DNA of 52,487 nucleotides, from positions 1-52,487 of the forward strand of contig CAZUZO010000005.1 of NCBI GenBank assembly GCA_964624765.1, in the 5' to 3' direction. How positions within the stretch are numbered: position 1 is the stretch's first letter; every line of letters starts with the position of its first letter. Both the position numbers and the translations under genes were made by a program. Positions 1 through 7,765 of the stretch are shown here, in pieces. The DNA comes from JAGTVB01 sp964624765. Its GTDB lineage: Bacteria; Pseudomonadota; Gammaproteobacteria; HK1. The notes under the pieces were generated by a model. It worked only from the letters and a program-made list of their open reading frames with translations. It searched no databases and was not told the DNA's origin.

Positions 1-55
1 GCGAGCACCGCCCAACGCCGCTATCGGGTTGTGTAGCAGGTTTTTTCACAACCTC
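1..55 (+). repeat. Family B element, right half (cut by window start)
   Basis: The first 55 bases match the right 55 bases of the complete family B copy at 46942-47075, ending in the terminal repeat GGTTTTTTCACAACCTC read outward. The left part lies outside the window. It abuts a family C element (56-226), so B probably inserted into C. Confidence 0.85.
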
Positions 56-226
56 AGAGTTGCTCTGGAGCACACCGTTGGTGCCCAAGCCTTCGGAAGC
101 CGTAGCCCTTGGTGCTGCAAGGGGGGGGCAGCAAGGATGCCGGACCCAAGCCGGCGGGAACGTCTTCACGGCGTCCCTTGCCCCAAGGGCAAAGGTCATC
201 AAGCTGCCGAAACGATGACCAACGCC
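56..226 (+). repeat. Family C element, left end lost to a B insertion
   Basis: The right end is CGAAACGATGACC (208-220) followed by AACGCC, the outer part of the family C terminal repeat. Bases 61-103 match, in reverse complement, the inside of the C copy at 45981-46090 (shared CACACCG and CCAAGCCTTCGG). A foldback with ends GCCCTTGG (105-112) and CCAAGGGC (183-190) shares GGATGCCGGAC and GTCCCTTG with the copy at 38785-38978. The left terminus is missing where family B begins. Confidence 0.7.
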
Positions 227-258
227 AGCCTGAACGGTCGGTTTGTTATGGGTAGCCT

Positions 259-407
259 TAAGAAGCTGTTTTATAGATGTCGCGAGCGCCGGAGTCGCAA
301 GGCGCACGGCGGCTCAGAACCCCAGTGTACAAACGAGTACATGAGGATTCTGAGCCGCCGTGCAACGCCGCTCAGGCAAGCGTAGTAGCTTTTAAAACAG
401 CTTCTAA
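259..407 (+). repeat. Family A element, short (143 bp) form
   Basis: The element spans 262-404 with inverted ends starting GAAGCTGTTTTA and ending TTTTAAAACAGCTTC. It is flanked by a TAA duplication at 259-261 and 405-407. It lacks about 74 internal bases present in the 217-bp form. Short open frames across it are repeat-derived and not genes. Confidence 0.9.
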
Positions 408-412
408 GCATC

Positions 413-434
413 CCAACCCCGCGCGCGGGGTTGG
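413..434. other. Perfect 22-nt GC-rich palindrome
   Basis: CCAACCCCGCG is followed directly by its reverse complement. It would form a strong hairpin in RNA of either strand. No clear T-tract follows on either side, so a terminator role for an upstream gene outside the window is only possible. Confidence 0.5.
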
Positions 435-579
435 TGTTCTGTTAAGAAACGCGCGTGAGGTACAAGGTGACATGAAAACGGCTGCTTTCAGTTTTGTTTC
501 TTGAGAGGCTTTGGCGGTGGTTGAGTGAGTAACATCACCGGTCTCGCGTCAGCCCCCTGGCGGGCGATTACAGCTCAAC

Positions 580-609
580 TTGACAGGGGTTTTTGACAGT
601 TGATATAAA
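580..609 (+). promoter_or_regulatory. Sigma-70-type promoter for hupB
   Basis: A perfect -35 TTGACA (580-585) is separated by 18 bp from TATAAA (604-609). It lies about 170 bp before the hupB start, so the mRNA would carry a leader of roughly 160 nt that includes a short open frame at 736-786. Inferred from consensus only. Confidence 0.6.
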
Positions 610-735
610 GAATCGAGTTAAGCAGTGTTTCTGACGGCACTAATCGAGGAGTAATAGCCTAGCGGGTATCCTAGGGCGTAAGCGCATAGGTCTGCTATCA
701 ACGCCGAGGTGAATCAACAAGAGGGGAGGATAAAC

Positions 736-786
736 ATGGACGCTTGTATGTCGGCAAGGTGCGGGGGATATCAGGGCAATGAATAA
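736..786 (+). CDS. Possible 16-residue leader peptide overlapping the hupB start
   Basis: An ATG at 736 follows a strong Shine-Dalgarno GGGGAGGA (723-730) at good spacing. It opens a 16-codon frame (starting MDACMSARCGG) that ends TAA at 784-786, overlapping the hupB ATG at 779 in another frame. The ribosome site here is better placed than the one directly before hupB, so the leader could couple or tune hupB translation. No homologue is recognised and the reading may be fortuitous. Confidence 0.3.
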   Translation: MDACMSARCGGYQGNE

Positions 787-1051
787 GTCGGAGCTTATCG
801 ATGCGGTAGCTGCTAGAGCGGATCTTTCCAAGGTAGCTGCTGCCCGAGCAGTCGATGCGCTGTTCGAAGTGGTCGCACAATCTCTCAAAGAAGGGGAGTC
901 AGTTACATTACTGGGTTTTGGGACATTCTCGGTACGTGAGCGGCCAGCACGAAGCGGTCGCAACCCGCGTACGGGCGAGTCTATCCAGATCAATGCCTCT
1001 GTGTTACCCGTGTTTAAGCCTGGAAAGGCGTTGCGAGAGGTAGTAAATTAA
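779..1051 (+). CDS. hupB: DNA-binding protein HU-beta
   Basis: This 90-residue protein has the full length and pattern of HU: N-terminal MNKSELIDAVA, the GFGTFSVRERPAR turn, GRNPRTGE in the DNA-clasping arm, and FKPGKALRE near the C-terminus. HU dimers bend and compact DNA in the nucleoid. In many proteobacteria hupB lies between lon and ppiD; ppiD is present here downstream after two tRNA genes, while the upstream neighbour is replaced by repeats and the window edge. A GGGGGAT stretch before the ATG can serve as ribosome site, and a short leader frame overlaps the start. The assignment is firm; the alpha versus beta label rests on position. Confidence 0.95.
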   Translation: MNKSELIDAVAARADLSKVAAARAVDALFEVVAQSLKEGESVTLLGFGTFSVRERPARSGRNPRTGESIQINASVLPVFKPGKALREVVN

Positions 1052-1090
1052 TAGAGCATGCACCTCGCCGACGGCGGCCCTTCTTCTTCC

Positions 1091-1166
1091 GGGTGCTTAG
1101 CTCAGCTGGGAGAGCGTCGCCCTTACAAGGCGAAGGTCGGGGGTTCGATCCCCTCAGCACCCACCA
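1091..1166 (+). tRNA. tRNA-Val (anticodon TAC)
   Basis: This is a complete cloverleaf: acceptor GGGTGCT pairs with AGCACCC, the D-loop contains AGCTCAGCTGGG, the anticodon loop CTTACAA gives TAC, the T-arm has GGTTCGATCC, and CCA is encoded at 1164-1166. tRNA-Asp follows 6 bp downstream, so the two are probably co-transcribed between hupB and ppiD. Confidence 0.97.
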
Positions 1167-1172
1167 AGCTCC

Positions 1173-1249
1173 GGAGTGGTAGTTCAGTTGGTTAGAATAC
1201 CGGCCTGTCACGCCGGGGGTCGCGGGTTCGAGTCCCGTCCACTCCGCCA
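1173..1249 (+). tRNA. tRNA-Asp (anticodon GTC)
   Basis: Acceptor GGAGTGG pairs with CCACTCC, discriminator G, encoded CCA at 1247-1249. The anticodon loop CTGTCAC gives GTC, and the T-loop GGTTCGAGTCC is standard. It forms a pair with the tRNA-Val gene just upstream. The 248 bp from here to ppiD show nothing else recognisable. Confidence 0.97.
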
Positions 1250-1497
1250 TACTTGAAAGCCCGCTGGTAGCCGTTCGCGATGTCCCCACACGGGGAGATC
1301 GTGTGTGGCTTTCCTGCAATCCAAGCTCAGGCCAGTGCCGTCGCCGTTCAAGCAATTCTGCAGTCTACAACAAGCCGTGAGGCGTTAGGTACTGGAGATA
1401 CATCCGGGTTGGCTTGGTGGTGCTAAAGCGTCCAGGGCGGAATACGCCTAGCAATCGCGCAGTCGCATGTAGATGCAGATACTAAGAGAACCGCTAT

Positions 1498-3414
1498 ATG
1501 CTTCAGGGTATAAGAGATCGAGCGCAAGGTTGGATCGCGTGGGTGGTGGTGGGACTCATCAGCATACCTTTCGCCCTGTGGGGGATCCATGAGTACCTGG
1601 GGGGTGGTGCGGACGTGGTGGTGGCGACCGTGAATGGACAGGAGTTAAACCAGCCACAGCTGCAACATGCGTATGCCCAAGAGAAAGCAAACCTGCGAGC
1701 CCTGTTAGGGGGCGACTTGGACGATGAGCTGTTCGCTGGGGGTCAGCTTAAGACGGCCGCGCTCGAGCGACTGATCGAACATGAGTTACTGAGTCAAGCG
1801 GCGTATCGAAACGGGTTGCGAATCTCAGACGCGCAGCTTGCGCAGAGTATTCGACAGCAGGCGATTTTTCGCGAGGGGGGGATCTTTTCCGAGAGTCAGT
1901 ATGCTCGTTGGTTAAGGGCTCAGGGATATAGTGCAAGTGCATTTGAGCACGATCTGCGGCGCTCGCTGTCGATCGAGCAGCTCTCTTCCGGCATTACCCA
2001 GTCAGTGGTGCTACCGGAGCGAGACTTAGAGTCGGTGTTACGTCTCCTTGAGCAGCAGCGGCGTTTTTCCGGTCTGCGAATAGTTGCGAGCAATTATGAA
2101 CAGGAAGTGAACGTCTCGGAATCCGATATCGAGTCTTACTACCAGCAGCATCTGGGTGAGTATCGAGAGCCTGAGCGGGTACGTATAGAGTTCATTGAGC
2201 TTTCCCGTCAGGGGCTTGCTGAGACCGTCACAGCGTCCGAGGAACAACTGCAGCAGTTATATCAGACGGAGCGGCAACGGTATGTGGTTGCCGAGCAGCG
2301 TCGAGCGAGCCATATATTGCTATCGGCTCCAGCCCAGGCCGATGAGAGTACGGTGGCGGCTGCCCGGAAACGGGCCGAGCAGCTCTACCAGCGGATTGAG
2401 CAGGGAGAGGACTTCGAGGCGTTTGTCAGAGAAGCTTCCGATGACCCAGGTTCTAGGAAGGCGGATGGCGATCTCGGTTTCTTTGGTCGCGGCGTCATGG
2501 ATAAGGCCTTCGAAGATGTGGTGTTCTCGATGAAGGTCGGCGAGATCAGTGCTCCGGTGCAATCGTCCTACGGTTTTCACCTTATCAGGTTGACCGAGGT
2601 TCGCCCTGAAAAAGTAAAACCCTTCCAAGAGGTGCGTACTGAACTGCTGCGTTATCATCAGCAACAACAAGCTGAGATGCTGTTCTTTGAGTACACCGAG
2701 CGGTTAGCCGATCTCGCGTTTGAGCACCCCAATGAGCTGCAAACGGCGGCCGAAGCACTGGGATTATCGGTCGAAGTGAGCGAGCCATTCGACCGTTCAG
2801 AGGACGGGGATCGTGGCATGACCAGCCACCCGAAAGTGCTCGACGCTGCGTTTAGCCCGGAGGTTTTGCAAGATGGCAGCAATAGTGATCTCATCGACCT
2901 CGACGGTGAGCGGGTCGTGGTGCTCAGAGTTAAGGAGCATCTTCCTGCCGCACAGCGGCCATTGTCTGAGGTCAGGGATGAGATTGCCCAGGCGATTCGT
3001 AGCGACCGTGCCCGGGCACGAGCAATCGCTGTCGGAAGAGAGCTATTAGACCGTTTGCGTGCCGGAGCGGAGCCGACGGACGTGGCTGAGTCCCTCGGTC
3101 TCGAGTGGAGCGCGCCGAGGACCATTGGCCGGGGGGATTCCTCCGTTGAGGCTGGGATCCGCGATACGCTTTTTCGGATGCCGCATCCTGTTGGAGACAC
3201 AGCCCAATACGACGGCGCCCTATCCAGCTCCGGTGACTTGGTCGTCATCTCTTTGGAATCGGTGAAGGACGGCGATCCAACGGTCGTAGAGGAAGAGCGT
3301 AAACGCGATCTTAAAGAGGGGTTACGGCGCGATTACGCCCACCACGATTTTGATGCTCTGGTGCAAGGTCTTCGCACCCAGGCGAAAATTCAGGTGTACG
3401 GAGATAGAATCTGA
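1498..3414 (+). CDS. ppiD: Peptidyl-prolyl cis-trans isomerase D (periplasmic folding chaperone)
   Basis: The 638-residue protein has the PpiD plan: a short cytosolic N-terminus, one membrane helix at about residues 13-35 (WIAWVVVGLISIPFALW), a SurA-like N-domain with sequence from about 36 to 170, a parvulin domain at about 267-364 (RASHILL to SSYGFHLIRL, with GDLGFFGRG), and a long C-terminal domain. PpiD is anchored to the inner membrane and helps secreted proteins fold near the Sec translocon. Length matches the family (about 620-640). It sits downstream of hupB as in many gammaproteobacteria and ends 13 bp from the convergent HNH gene. Confidence 0.93.
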   Translation: MLQGIRDRAQGWIAWVVVGLISIPFALWGIHEYLGGGADVVVATVNGQELNQPQLQHAYAQEKANLRALLGGDLDDELFAGGQLKTAALERLIEHELLSQAAYRNGLRISDAQLAQSIRQQAIFREGGIFSESQYARWLRAQGYSASAFEHDLRRSLSIEQLSSGITQSVVLPERDLESVLRLLEQQRRFSGLRIVASNYEQEVNVSESDIESYYQQHLGEYREPERVRIEFIELSRQGLAETVTASEEQLQQLYQTERQRYVVAEQRRASHILLSAPAQADESTVAAARKRAEQLYQRIEQGEDFEAFVREASDDPGSRKADGDLGFFGRGVMDKAFEDVVFSMKVGEISAPVQSSYGFHLIRLTEVRPEKVKPFQEVRTELLRYHQQQQAEMLFFEYTERLADLAFEHPNELQTAAEALGLSVEVSEPFDRSEDGDRGMTSHPKVLDAAFSPEVLQDGSNSDLIDLDGERVVVLRVKEHLPAAQRPLSEVRDEIAQAIRSDRARARAIAVGRELLDRLRAGAEPTDVAESLGLEWSAPRTIGRGDSSVEAGIRDTLFRMPHPVGDTAQYDGALSSSGDLVVISLESVKDGDPTVVEEERKRDLKEGLRRDYAHHDFDALVQGLRTQAKIQVYGDRI

Positions 3415-3427
3415 GTGTGGCCGATGT

Positions 3428-4069
3428 TCAGCTGTGCGCCATCCCCGTACCCCACAAATCGGACAAGCGGGCGCGCTCGCGATCGGTGGTCGATCGACTT
3501 CCATTCCGGAACCGCTTCCTCAGGAACTCCATTTGATCCCAGAGAATTCTTCTATTAGAAAGCACCAGATACTCGGCTCGGTTGGGTACGAAGGGAACCG
3601 CGAGTAGCGGCATCCGTGCTTCCTCTGGGGTGCGGGCTCCTTTGGCGTGATTACACAACCGGCACGCGGTAACAACATTGCTCCAACAGTCTTTGCCGCC
3701 GCGCGAGAGGGGCAGTAGATGATCGCGCGTCAAGAGGTGTTCGGGTAGCTGCTTTCCGCAATACATGCACAGATGGGCGTCGCGAAGAAATAACTCTTGG
3801 TTGGAAAGTGGAGGGACGCTCTCCGCTGCGCCCCGGTAACGAGGCGTGCCTCGAACAGCGATGATGGAGTTAACGTTAACCTGAGAGCGGCGCCCGGTAA
3901 TCCGGTTGATTCCACCGCGGAAAGTGAGAACCGTGTTTCCCGCGTTCCAGGCCACCAGCTCTTTCGTCTGGAGCATGACGGCCTGTTGCCAAGGTATCCA
4001 GCGCAACGGCTGGCCAGTAATATCAAGTCTCAGGATTAGAGCCGCCACAGGCGTGTCATCCCACACCAA
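3428..4069 (-). CDS. HNH endonuclease family protein
   Basis: This 213-residue protein carries a C-terminal-half HNH zinc finger: LCMYCGKQL, then TRDHLLPLSRGG, SNVVTACRLCNHAKG. The two Cys pairs (CMYC, CRLC) would bind structural zinc and the DH after the first pair supplies the HNH histidine. The N-terminal part (PLRWIPWQQAV) resembles a group of stand-alone bacterial HNH proteins whose biological role is not settled. It is convergent with ppiD and downstream of fabI with a 312-bp gap, so it is probably transcribed separately. I see no partner methylase, so a restriction role is not supported. Confidence 0.8.
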   Translation of the reverse strand: MVWDDTPVAALILRLDITGQPLRWIPWQQAVMLQTKELVAWNAGNTVLTFRGGINRITGRRSQVNVNSIIAVRGTPRYRGAAESVPPLSNQELFLRDAHLCMYCGKQLPEHLLTRDHLLPLSRGGKDCWSNVVTACRLCNHAKGARTPEEARMPLLAVPFVPNRAEYLVLSNRRILWDQMEFLRKRFRNGSRSTTDRERARLSDLWGTGMAHS

Positions 4070-4333
4070 GTTACGAACCGCCAGGAGACCTAAGAAGCCG
4101 TCGTCAAAGCTCCTCCCTCACCGTAGGGGCGTTAGGCGGCGGTTCAGGCTCCTGTATGTCTTTCCCTTGTGGCCTTGCCTCATCCCCGAGGCGCTCAGCC
4201 CTTGGGGGCTAGCCCATTATTCCTGTCCCGATCGTTCCGCATGGTCTTGGCGCCACCGTCTGCCGGCCGATGAAAGGTAGGGTAAACTTCATGACACGGC
4301 TTGTCCCGATATTGTGCCCGAAATCCTGCAGTC

Positions 4334-4366
4334 CCAAAAGCAAGGGGCGACACCCCGGTGGCGCCC
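4334..4366 (-). terminator. Probable terminator after fabI
   Basis: On the minus strand, 16 bp after the fabI stop, GGGCGCCACC pairs with GGTGTCGCCC (one mismatch), followed by CTTGCTTTTG. The T-tract is interrupted, so strength is uncertain. The remainder of 4070-4381 shows no gene; it should hold the promoter of the HNH gene. Confidence 0.45.
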
Positions 4367-4381
4367 ATTTGGAACCTGACT

Positions 4382-5170
4382 TCACGAAGGCAGAGGATCG
4401 CCATACGAGAAATGGAAACCCCCGTCCACGTACAGGATTTCACCCGTGATGCCGGACGCCAGGTCGGAGCATAGGAAGGCCGCTGCATTCCCCACTTCTT
4501 CGGCTGTGATATTGCGCTGAATCGGTGCGTTGCGTGCCACCAAGTCCATGAGGCGACGGAAATCTCCAATGCCGGCCGCTGCCAAGGTTCGGATGGGCCC
4601 CGCAGAGATAGCGTTAACGCGTATGCCCTCAGAACCAAGCGCGCGTGCCATATAGCGCACGTTCGCCTCTAGACTGGCTTTTGCAGGCCCCATGACGTTG
4701 TAGTTCGGAACCGCTCGAACTGCTCCTAGATAAGTCAACGTCAGCAAAGCGCCCTGTGTCCCCCGCATCAAGCGGCGTCCCTGCTTAGCTAGCGCAGCGA
4801 AGCTGTAGGAGCTGATGTCGTGGGAGGTGCGAAAACCATCCCGTGTTACGGCGTCGAGGTAATCACCCTTCAATTCCTCTGATGGAGCAAAGGCTACTGA
4901 GTGTACAAGGATGTCCAGCCGCCTCCAATGCCTCTCTAGGGCATCAAAAAGGGCCTCTATCTCGTCATCCTTCGCTACATCACAGGGAAAGGTAAGAGAA
5001 GATTTTGCCTCCATGGCTAAAGCTTGCACCCGCGCAGCGAGGCGTTCGTTCTGATAGGCAAAGGCGAGTTCGGCTCCTTGTCTATGCATCGCTTCCGCAA
5101 TGCCCCAGGCGATCGAACGATTGCTGGCAACTCCGACAATTAGGGCCCGCTTTCCCTCGAGAAATCCCAT
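4382..5170 (-). CDS. fabI: Enoyl-[acyl-carrier-protein] reductase (NADH)
   Basis: FabI catalyses the last reduction of each fatty-acid elongation cycle. The 262-residue protein matches the family length and shows the divergent short-chain dehydrogenase features of FabI: ALIVGVASNRSIAWGIA at the nucleotide-binding site, SVAFAP after strand 4, and the catalytic pair Tyr157 and Lys164 in YNVMGPAK (spacing six, typical of FabI). ISAGPIRTLAAAGI is the substrate-loop region and the end GGFHFSYG is conserved. The gene stands alone between cpdA and the HNH gene, with a probable terminator just after it. Confidence 0.96.
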   Translation of the reverse strand: MGFLEGKRALIVGVASNRSIAWGIAEAMHRQGAELAFAYQNERLAARVQALAMEAKSSLTFPCDVAKDDEIEALFDALERHWRRLDILVHSVAFAPSEELKGDYLDAVTRDGFRTSHDISSYSFAALAKQGRRLMRGTQGALLTLTYLGAVRAVPNYNVMGPAKASLEANVRYMARALGSEGIRVNAISAGPIRTLAAAGIGDFRRLMDLVARNAPIQRNITAEEVGNAAAFLCSDLASGITGEILYVDGGFHFSYGDPLPS

Positions 5171-5522
5171 AATAGACCTTTATCCAGAAACGATAATAAG
5201 AAACGTACCTATCTATACGTTTTCCGAAGAGCTTTGATCAACAAAGCCGTTTTGCGAAATAAGCTTATAATGCGAGCGTTACCAAAAAGCAAACCCAACC
5301 GAACTCATCGCTTCACCACCCCCTTAAGCACTCTGCAGGGACGGCTCCTCGGCCCAAAGCACGGTGAGGTCGCACCCATCGCGCACCTGCGAGACGGTGA
5401 CCAAAGCCGATCGTTACGGATCATTACGGATCAGATGGAAGCGCCATGGTGGTTCCCTCACCGAGTGCAGTGATGGTTGGGTAGCAACGTCAACGCACTC
5501 CAAAAAATTGCAGGGCGTCGAG
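5171..5522. other. 352-bp intergenic stretch between fabI and cpdA
   Basis: No open frame here resembles a protein and no RNA gene is visible. On the minus strand before fabI, TTGATC and TATAGA separated by 18 bp (near 5205-5238) could be a weak promoter. None of the repeat families found elsewhere is recognisable here. Confidence 0.4.
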
Positions 5523-6320
5523 TTACGCCCGACTTGCAAGGGGTACTGCGGTCACCCCGGTTTCTAAAGTGCCATCGGGGAAAAGCCAGAGCCAGCGGTA
5601 AGCCGGCAAAGCGTCAGTGATCACGATGCCGGTCATGCTTGCTCCAAATTGGAAGCACGTTGAAGGGGTACCCAAAAGGTGCGCCCTATGCCGCATGGCG
5701 GCGAACTCACTGTGTGTGTGTCCCCACATTATCACACGCACGCAAGTGCGAGCATCTATGACACGAAAGAACTCATCGGCATTGCTGAGCCCCATGTCGT
5801 CCATACTGGGGTTGCCGATCGGTACTGGTTGATGGTGAACGCACACTACAGCGTATCGGTCGCTGAGATCCCACAGCGCCTGATCGAGCCGAGCCAGCTC
5901 AGAGTCCGTCAGCTGACCCCAATCCTGCGCCTCAACGACCGAGTCGAGCATGATGATGCGCCAGCACCCGCGGTCGAAGATGTCTGCGCATCCGATTCCG
6001 TAAGGCACGAAGCATGACCGCATAACGCCAGGGCTGTCGTGGTTCCCCGGCAGGCATTGCACCGGGGTGTGCAGCCTCTCGAAGTAGCCTCTGAGACGGT
6101 CATAGGCTTCCGGCTCGGCGTGGTGCGCAAGGTCTCCCGTTGCTATCACCAGATCCAGTGGCACTCTATGTTGCGCCGCATGATCTAGGACCGCGCGTAA
6201 AGAACGGTCGGTCTGGTGACCCCGTAACAATCCGTGTTCATCGGCGAGCAGATGGGTATCGGTAATCTGCAGCACTCGCAATACGTCACGGTTGGCTGAA
6301 CGAGTGCGATTCACTTCCAT
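5523..6320 (-). CDS. cpdA: 3',5'-cyclic-AMP phosphodiesterase
   Basis: The 265-residue protein is a class III cyclic nucleotide phosphodiesterase of the Icc/CpdA family. All metallophosphoesterase motifs are present in order: ITDTHL (DxH), ATGDLAHH (GD), GNHD, VCVHHQP and GHTHSEF, which together bind the two metals. CpdA hydrolyses cAMP in the cytosol and lowers CRP signalling. An ATG at 6320 gives the usual length, although the ribosome site before it is weak. It is transcribed away from the CBS-domain gene with about 190 bp between them and no operon partner. Confidence 0.88.
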   Translation of the reverse strand: MEVNRTRSANRDVLRVLQITDTHLLADEHGLLRGHQTDRSLRAVLDHAAQHRVPLDLVIATGDLAHHAEPEAYDRLRGYFERLHTPVQCLPGNHDSPGVMRSCFVPYGIGCADIFDRGCWRIIMLDSVVEAQDWGQLTDSELARLDQALWDLSDRYAVVCVHHQPVPIGNPSMDDMGLSNADEFFRVIDARTCVRVIMWGHTHSEFAAMRHRAHLLGTPSTCFQFGASMTGIVITDALPAYRWLWLFPDGTLETGVTAVPLASRA

Positions 6321-6513
6321 TGCGAGTTAGGGCTCCCGCCGATCGGGCATGGCACTCGCGCTTCCGACTCGTTTCGGCAGGCCATGATCGTTGGGGCCAA
6401 TGCATGGACAAGCCGTCCGGCAGCTCTGCGCCGAGGGGGATTACCGCCGCAGGGAAAGTTTATAACTGCCCATGACCAACGCCGTTTATCCTGTTTCATC
6501 CACCGATCTACCG

Positions 6514-7113
6514 CTAACCTCCACCGAGCTGCTGTTGGATCTCAGCGAGGGTTTGAGCGGCGGCCGTTTCCGGAACGACGGTGACGCCGAGTTGTCTGCC
6601 GATCTGGCTCGTGGAGAAAAGCCCGCAGATCACTTGGTGTTTGCTCTTTGGATCGATTTCTGCGACGAGAACGTGCTTCCGATCGAGTTGTTGGAGCGTT
6701 TTAACGATGTGTCCTACTTGGGCGTTTCGCACGTTCCTCATGTCCAGCAACGGTACTTCAGGTTGCGGGACCATGACCATGGCGACAGTGACGGAGGCCC
6801 GTGGCAAACGTTTTTCGCGGACGATCTTGATCGGAACCTCTCCCAGGATGATCTTGGACGTAACGATGCCGATGATGTTGCGTTCGTCATCTGTGACCAG
6901 GAGCAGGCGAACCCCGGCGAGTTTCATCTTTTCTAACGCCTTATCGATCGGCGTGTCCGGCTCCACCGTGACCGGATGCACGAAGCGAAAATCGGTCATC
7001 ACATCAGTTGCCGGGCTGTCAAGGTGGACGAGTTCTGGTAGATCGGGTGGGTGTAAGAAAGTCGTGCCTGCTTGAAGCGAGCCATAAGAAAGCGCTGGAT
7101 AGTCATTCTTCAT
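6514..7113 (-). CDS. CBS-domain protein
   Basis: This 199-residue cytosolic protein contains a CBS pair: the first repeat runs from about VMTDFRFVHPVTVEPDTPIDKALE to ERNIIGIVTSKIILG, the second around TVAMVMVPQPEVPLLDMRNV to HQVICGLFSTSQIGRQLG. CBS pairs bind adenine nucleotides and usually regulate an attached or partner protein; nothing else is fused here. I chose the ATG at 7113 because AGGAGG (7123-7128) stands 9 nt before it; an upstream in-frame ATG at 7179 lacks such a site. The protein resembles stand-alone CBS proteins of gammaproteobacteria whose role is unknown. Confidence 0.8.
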   Translation of the reverse strand: MKNDYPALSYGSLQAGTTFLHPPDLPELVHLDSPATDVMTDFRFVHPVTVEPDTPIDKALEKMKLAGVRLLLVTDDERNIIGIVTSKIILGEVPIKIVREKRLPRASVTVAMVMVPQPEVPLLDMRNVRNAQVGHIVKTLQQLDRKHVLVAEIDPKSKHQVICGLFSTSQIGRQLGVTVVPETAAAQTLAEIQQQLGGG

Positions 7114-7540
7114 TTGGTGAATCCTCCTAGTTCTCCCAGTGTATATTGCACCGCTTCGACTTTCCGAGGCCCGGCTCATTTTGGCCAGTGGCCACGTACC
7201 TGCCTTCTACGCTACCAATGTGTAACCACCCACCGCCCCTCTGCTCGGTGTGCTAGCGAGGAGTCGAGGCTGATGAATGTAGCTTTGAAGGATCCGCCCC
7301 TGCTTCCTGTCCCCCTTGACGGGAGGTGGGAAGATTCAACGATGGCGTGAGTACATTATTATAGAGGAAACCAGACCATCGGTCTGGGGGAGAAGAAGAG
7401 CCGAACCCCTTGGCACAACGGGGCATCGTTCAGGGACGCCCGCTCGAGTCGCCAGATATCTGTTCGTGTCCCTTGTGACCACCCCGGGGAAAAAGAGACC
7501 TTAAGGTGCGAAATCGATGGCCACGACTCCGGACAGACGC
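7114..7540. other. Intergenic stretch before the repeat at 7541
   Basis: Apart from the AGGAGG ribosome site of the CBS gene (7123-7128), the only structure seen is a perfect hairpin CCAGACC-ATC-GGTCTGG at about 7372-7388, without a T-tract. No gene is supported. Confidence 0.4.
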
Positions 7541-7765
7541 TTAGAAGCTGTTCTAAAAATGTCGCGAGCGCCGGCAGATCAAGGCGCACGGCGGCGACAA
7601 AATCGTTGTTGGAACGATTTTGAACAGCGGGAACCTGGCCCCGAAGGGGCGAGCCCCAGGGATGGGGCGAGTCACAACCGCAGTGTACAAACGAGTATAT
7701 GGGGATTCTGAGCCGTCGCGCAACGCCGCTCAGGCAAGCGCAGTAGTTCTTAGAATAGCCTCTTA
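7541..7765 (+). repeat. Family A element (219 bp) abutting the mltD stop codon
   Basis: The element spans 7544-7762 with ends GAAGCTGTTCTAAAAAT and TTAGAATAGCCTC, flanked by TTA at 7541-7543 and 7763-7765. The right TTA is, on the minus strand, the TAA stop codon of mltD. The interior carries GTCGCGAGCGCCGG, the segment CGACAAAATCG, and the GTGTACAAACGAG region shared by all long copies. Confidence 0.93.

Noticed and set aside
29..504. Open frames of 118 and 75 codons at the window start
   Set aside because: They lie across family B, C and A repeats and their peptides recur at other copies of the repeats; no ribosome site or protein feature supports them.
3428..4069. HNH protein as part of a restriction or defence system
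   Set aside because: No methylase, helicase or defence gene is adjacent; neighbours are ppiD and fabI.
6472..6483. Extra family C end before cpdA (ATGACCAACGCC)
   Set aside because: Only the outer 12 bases agree; the inner part of the end and a partner are missing, so a chance match is likely.
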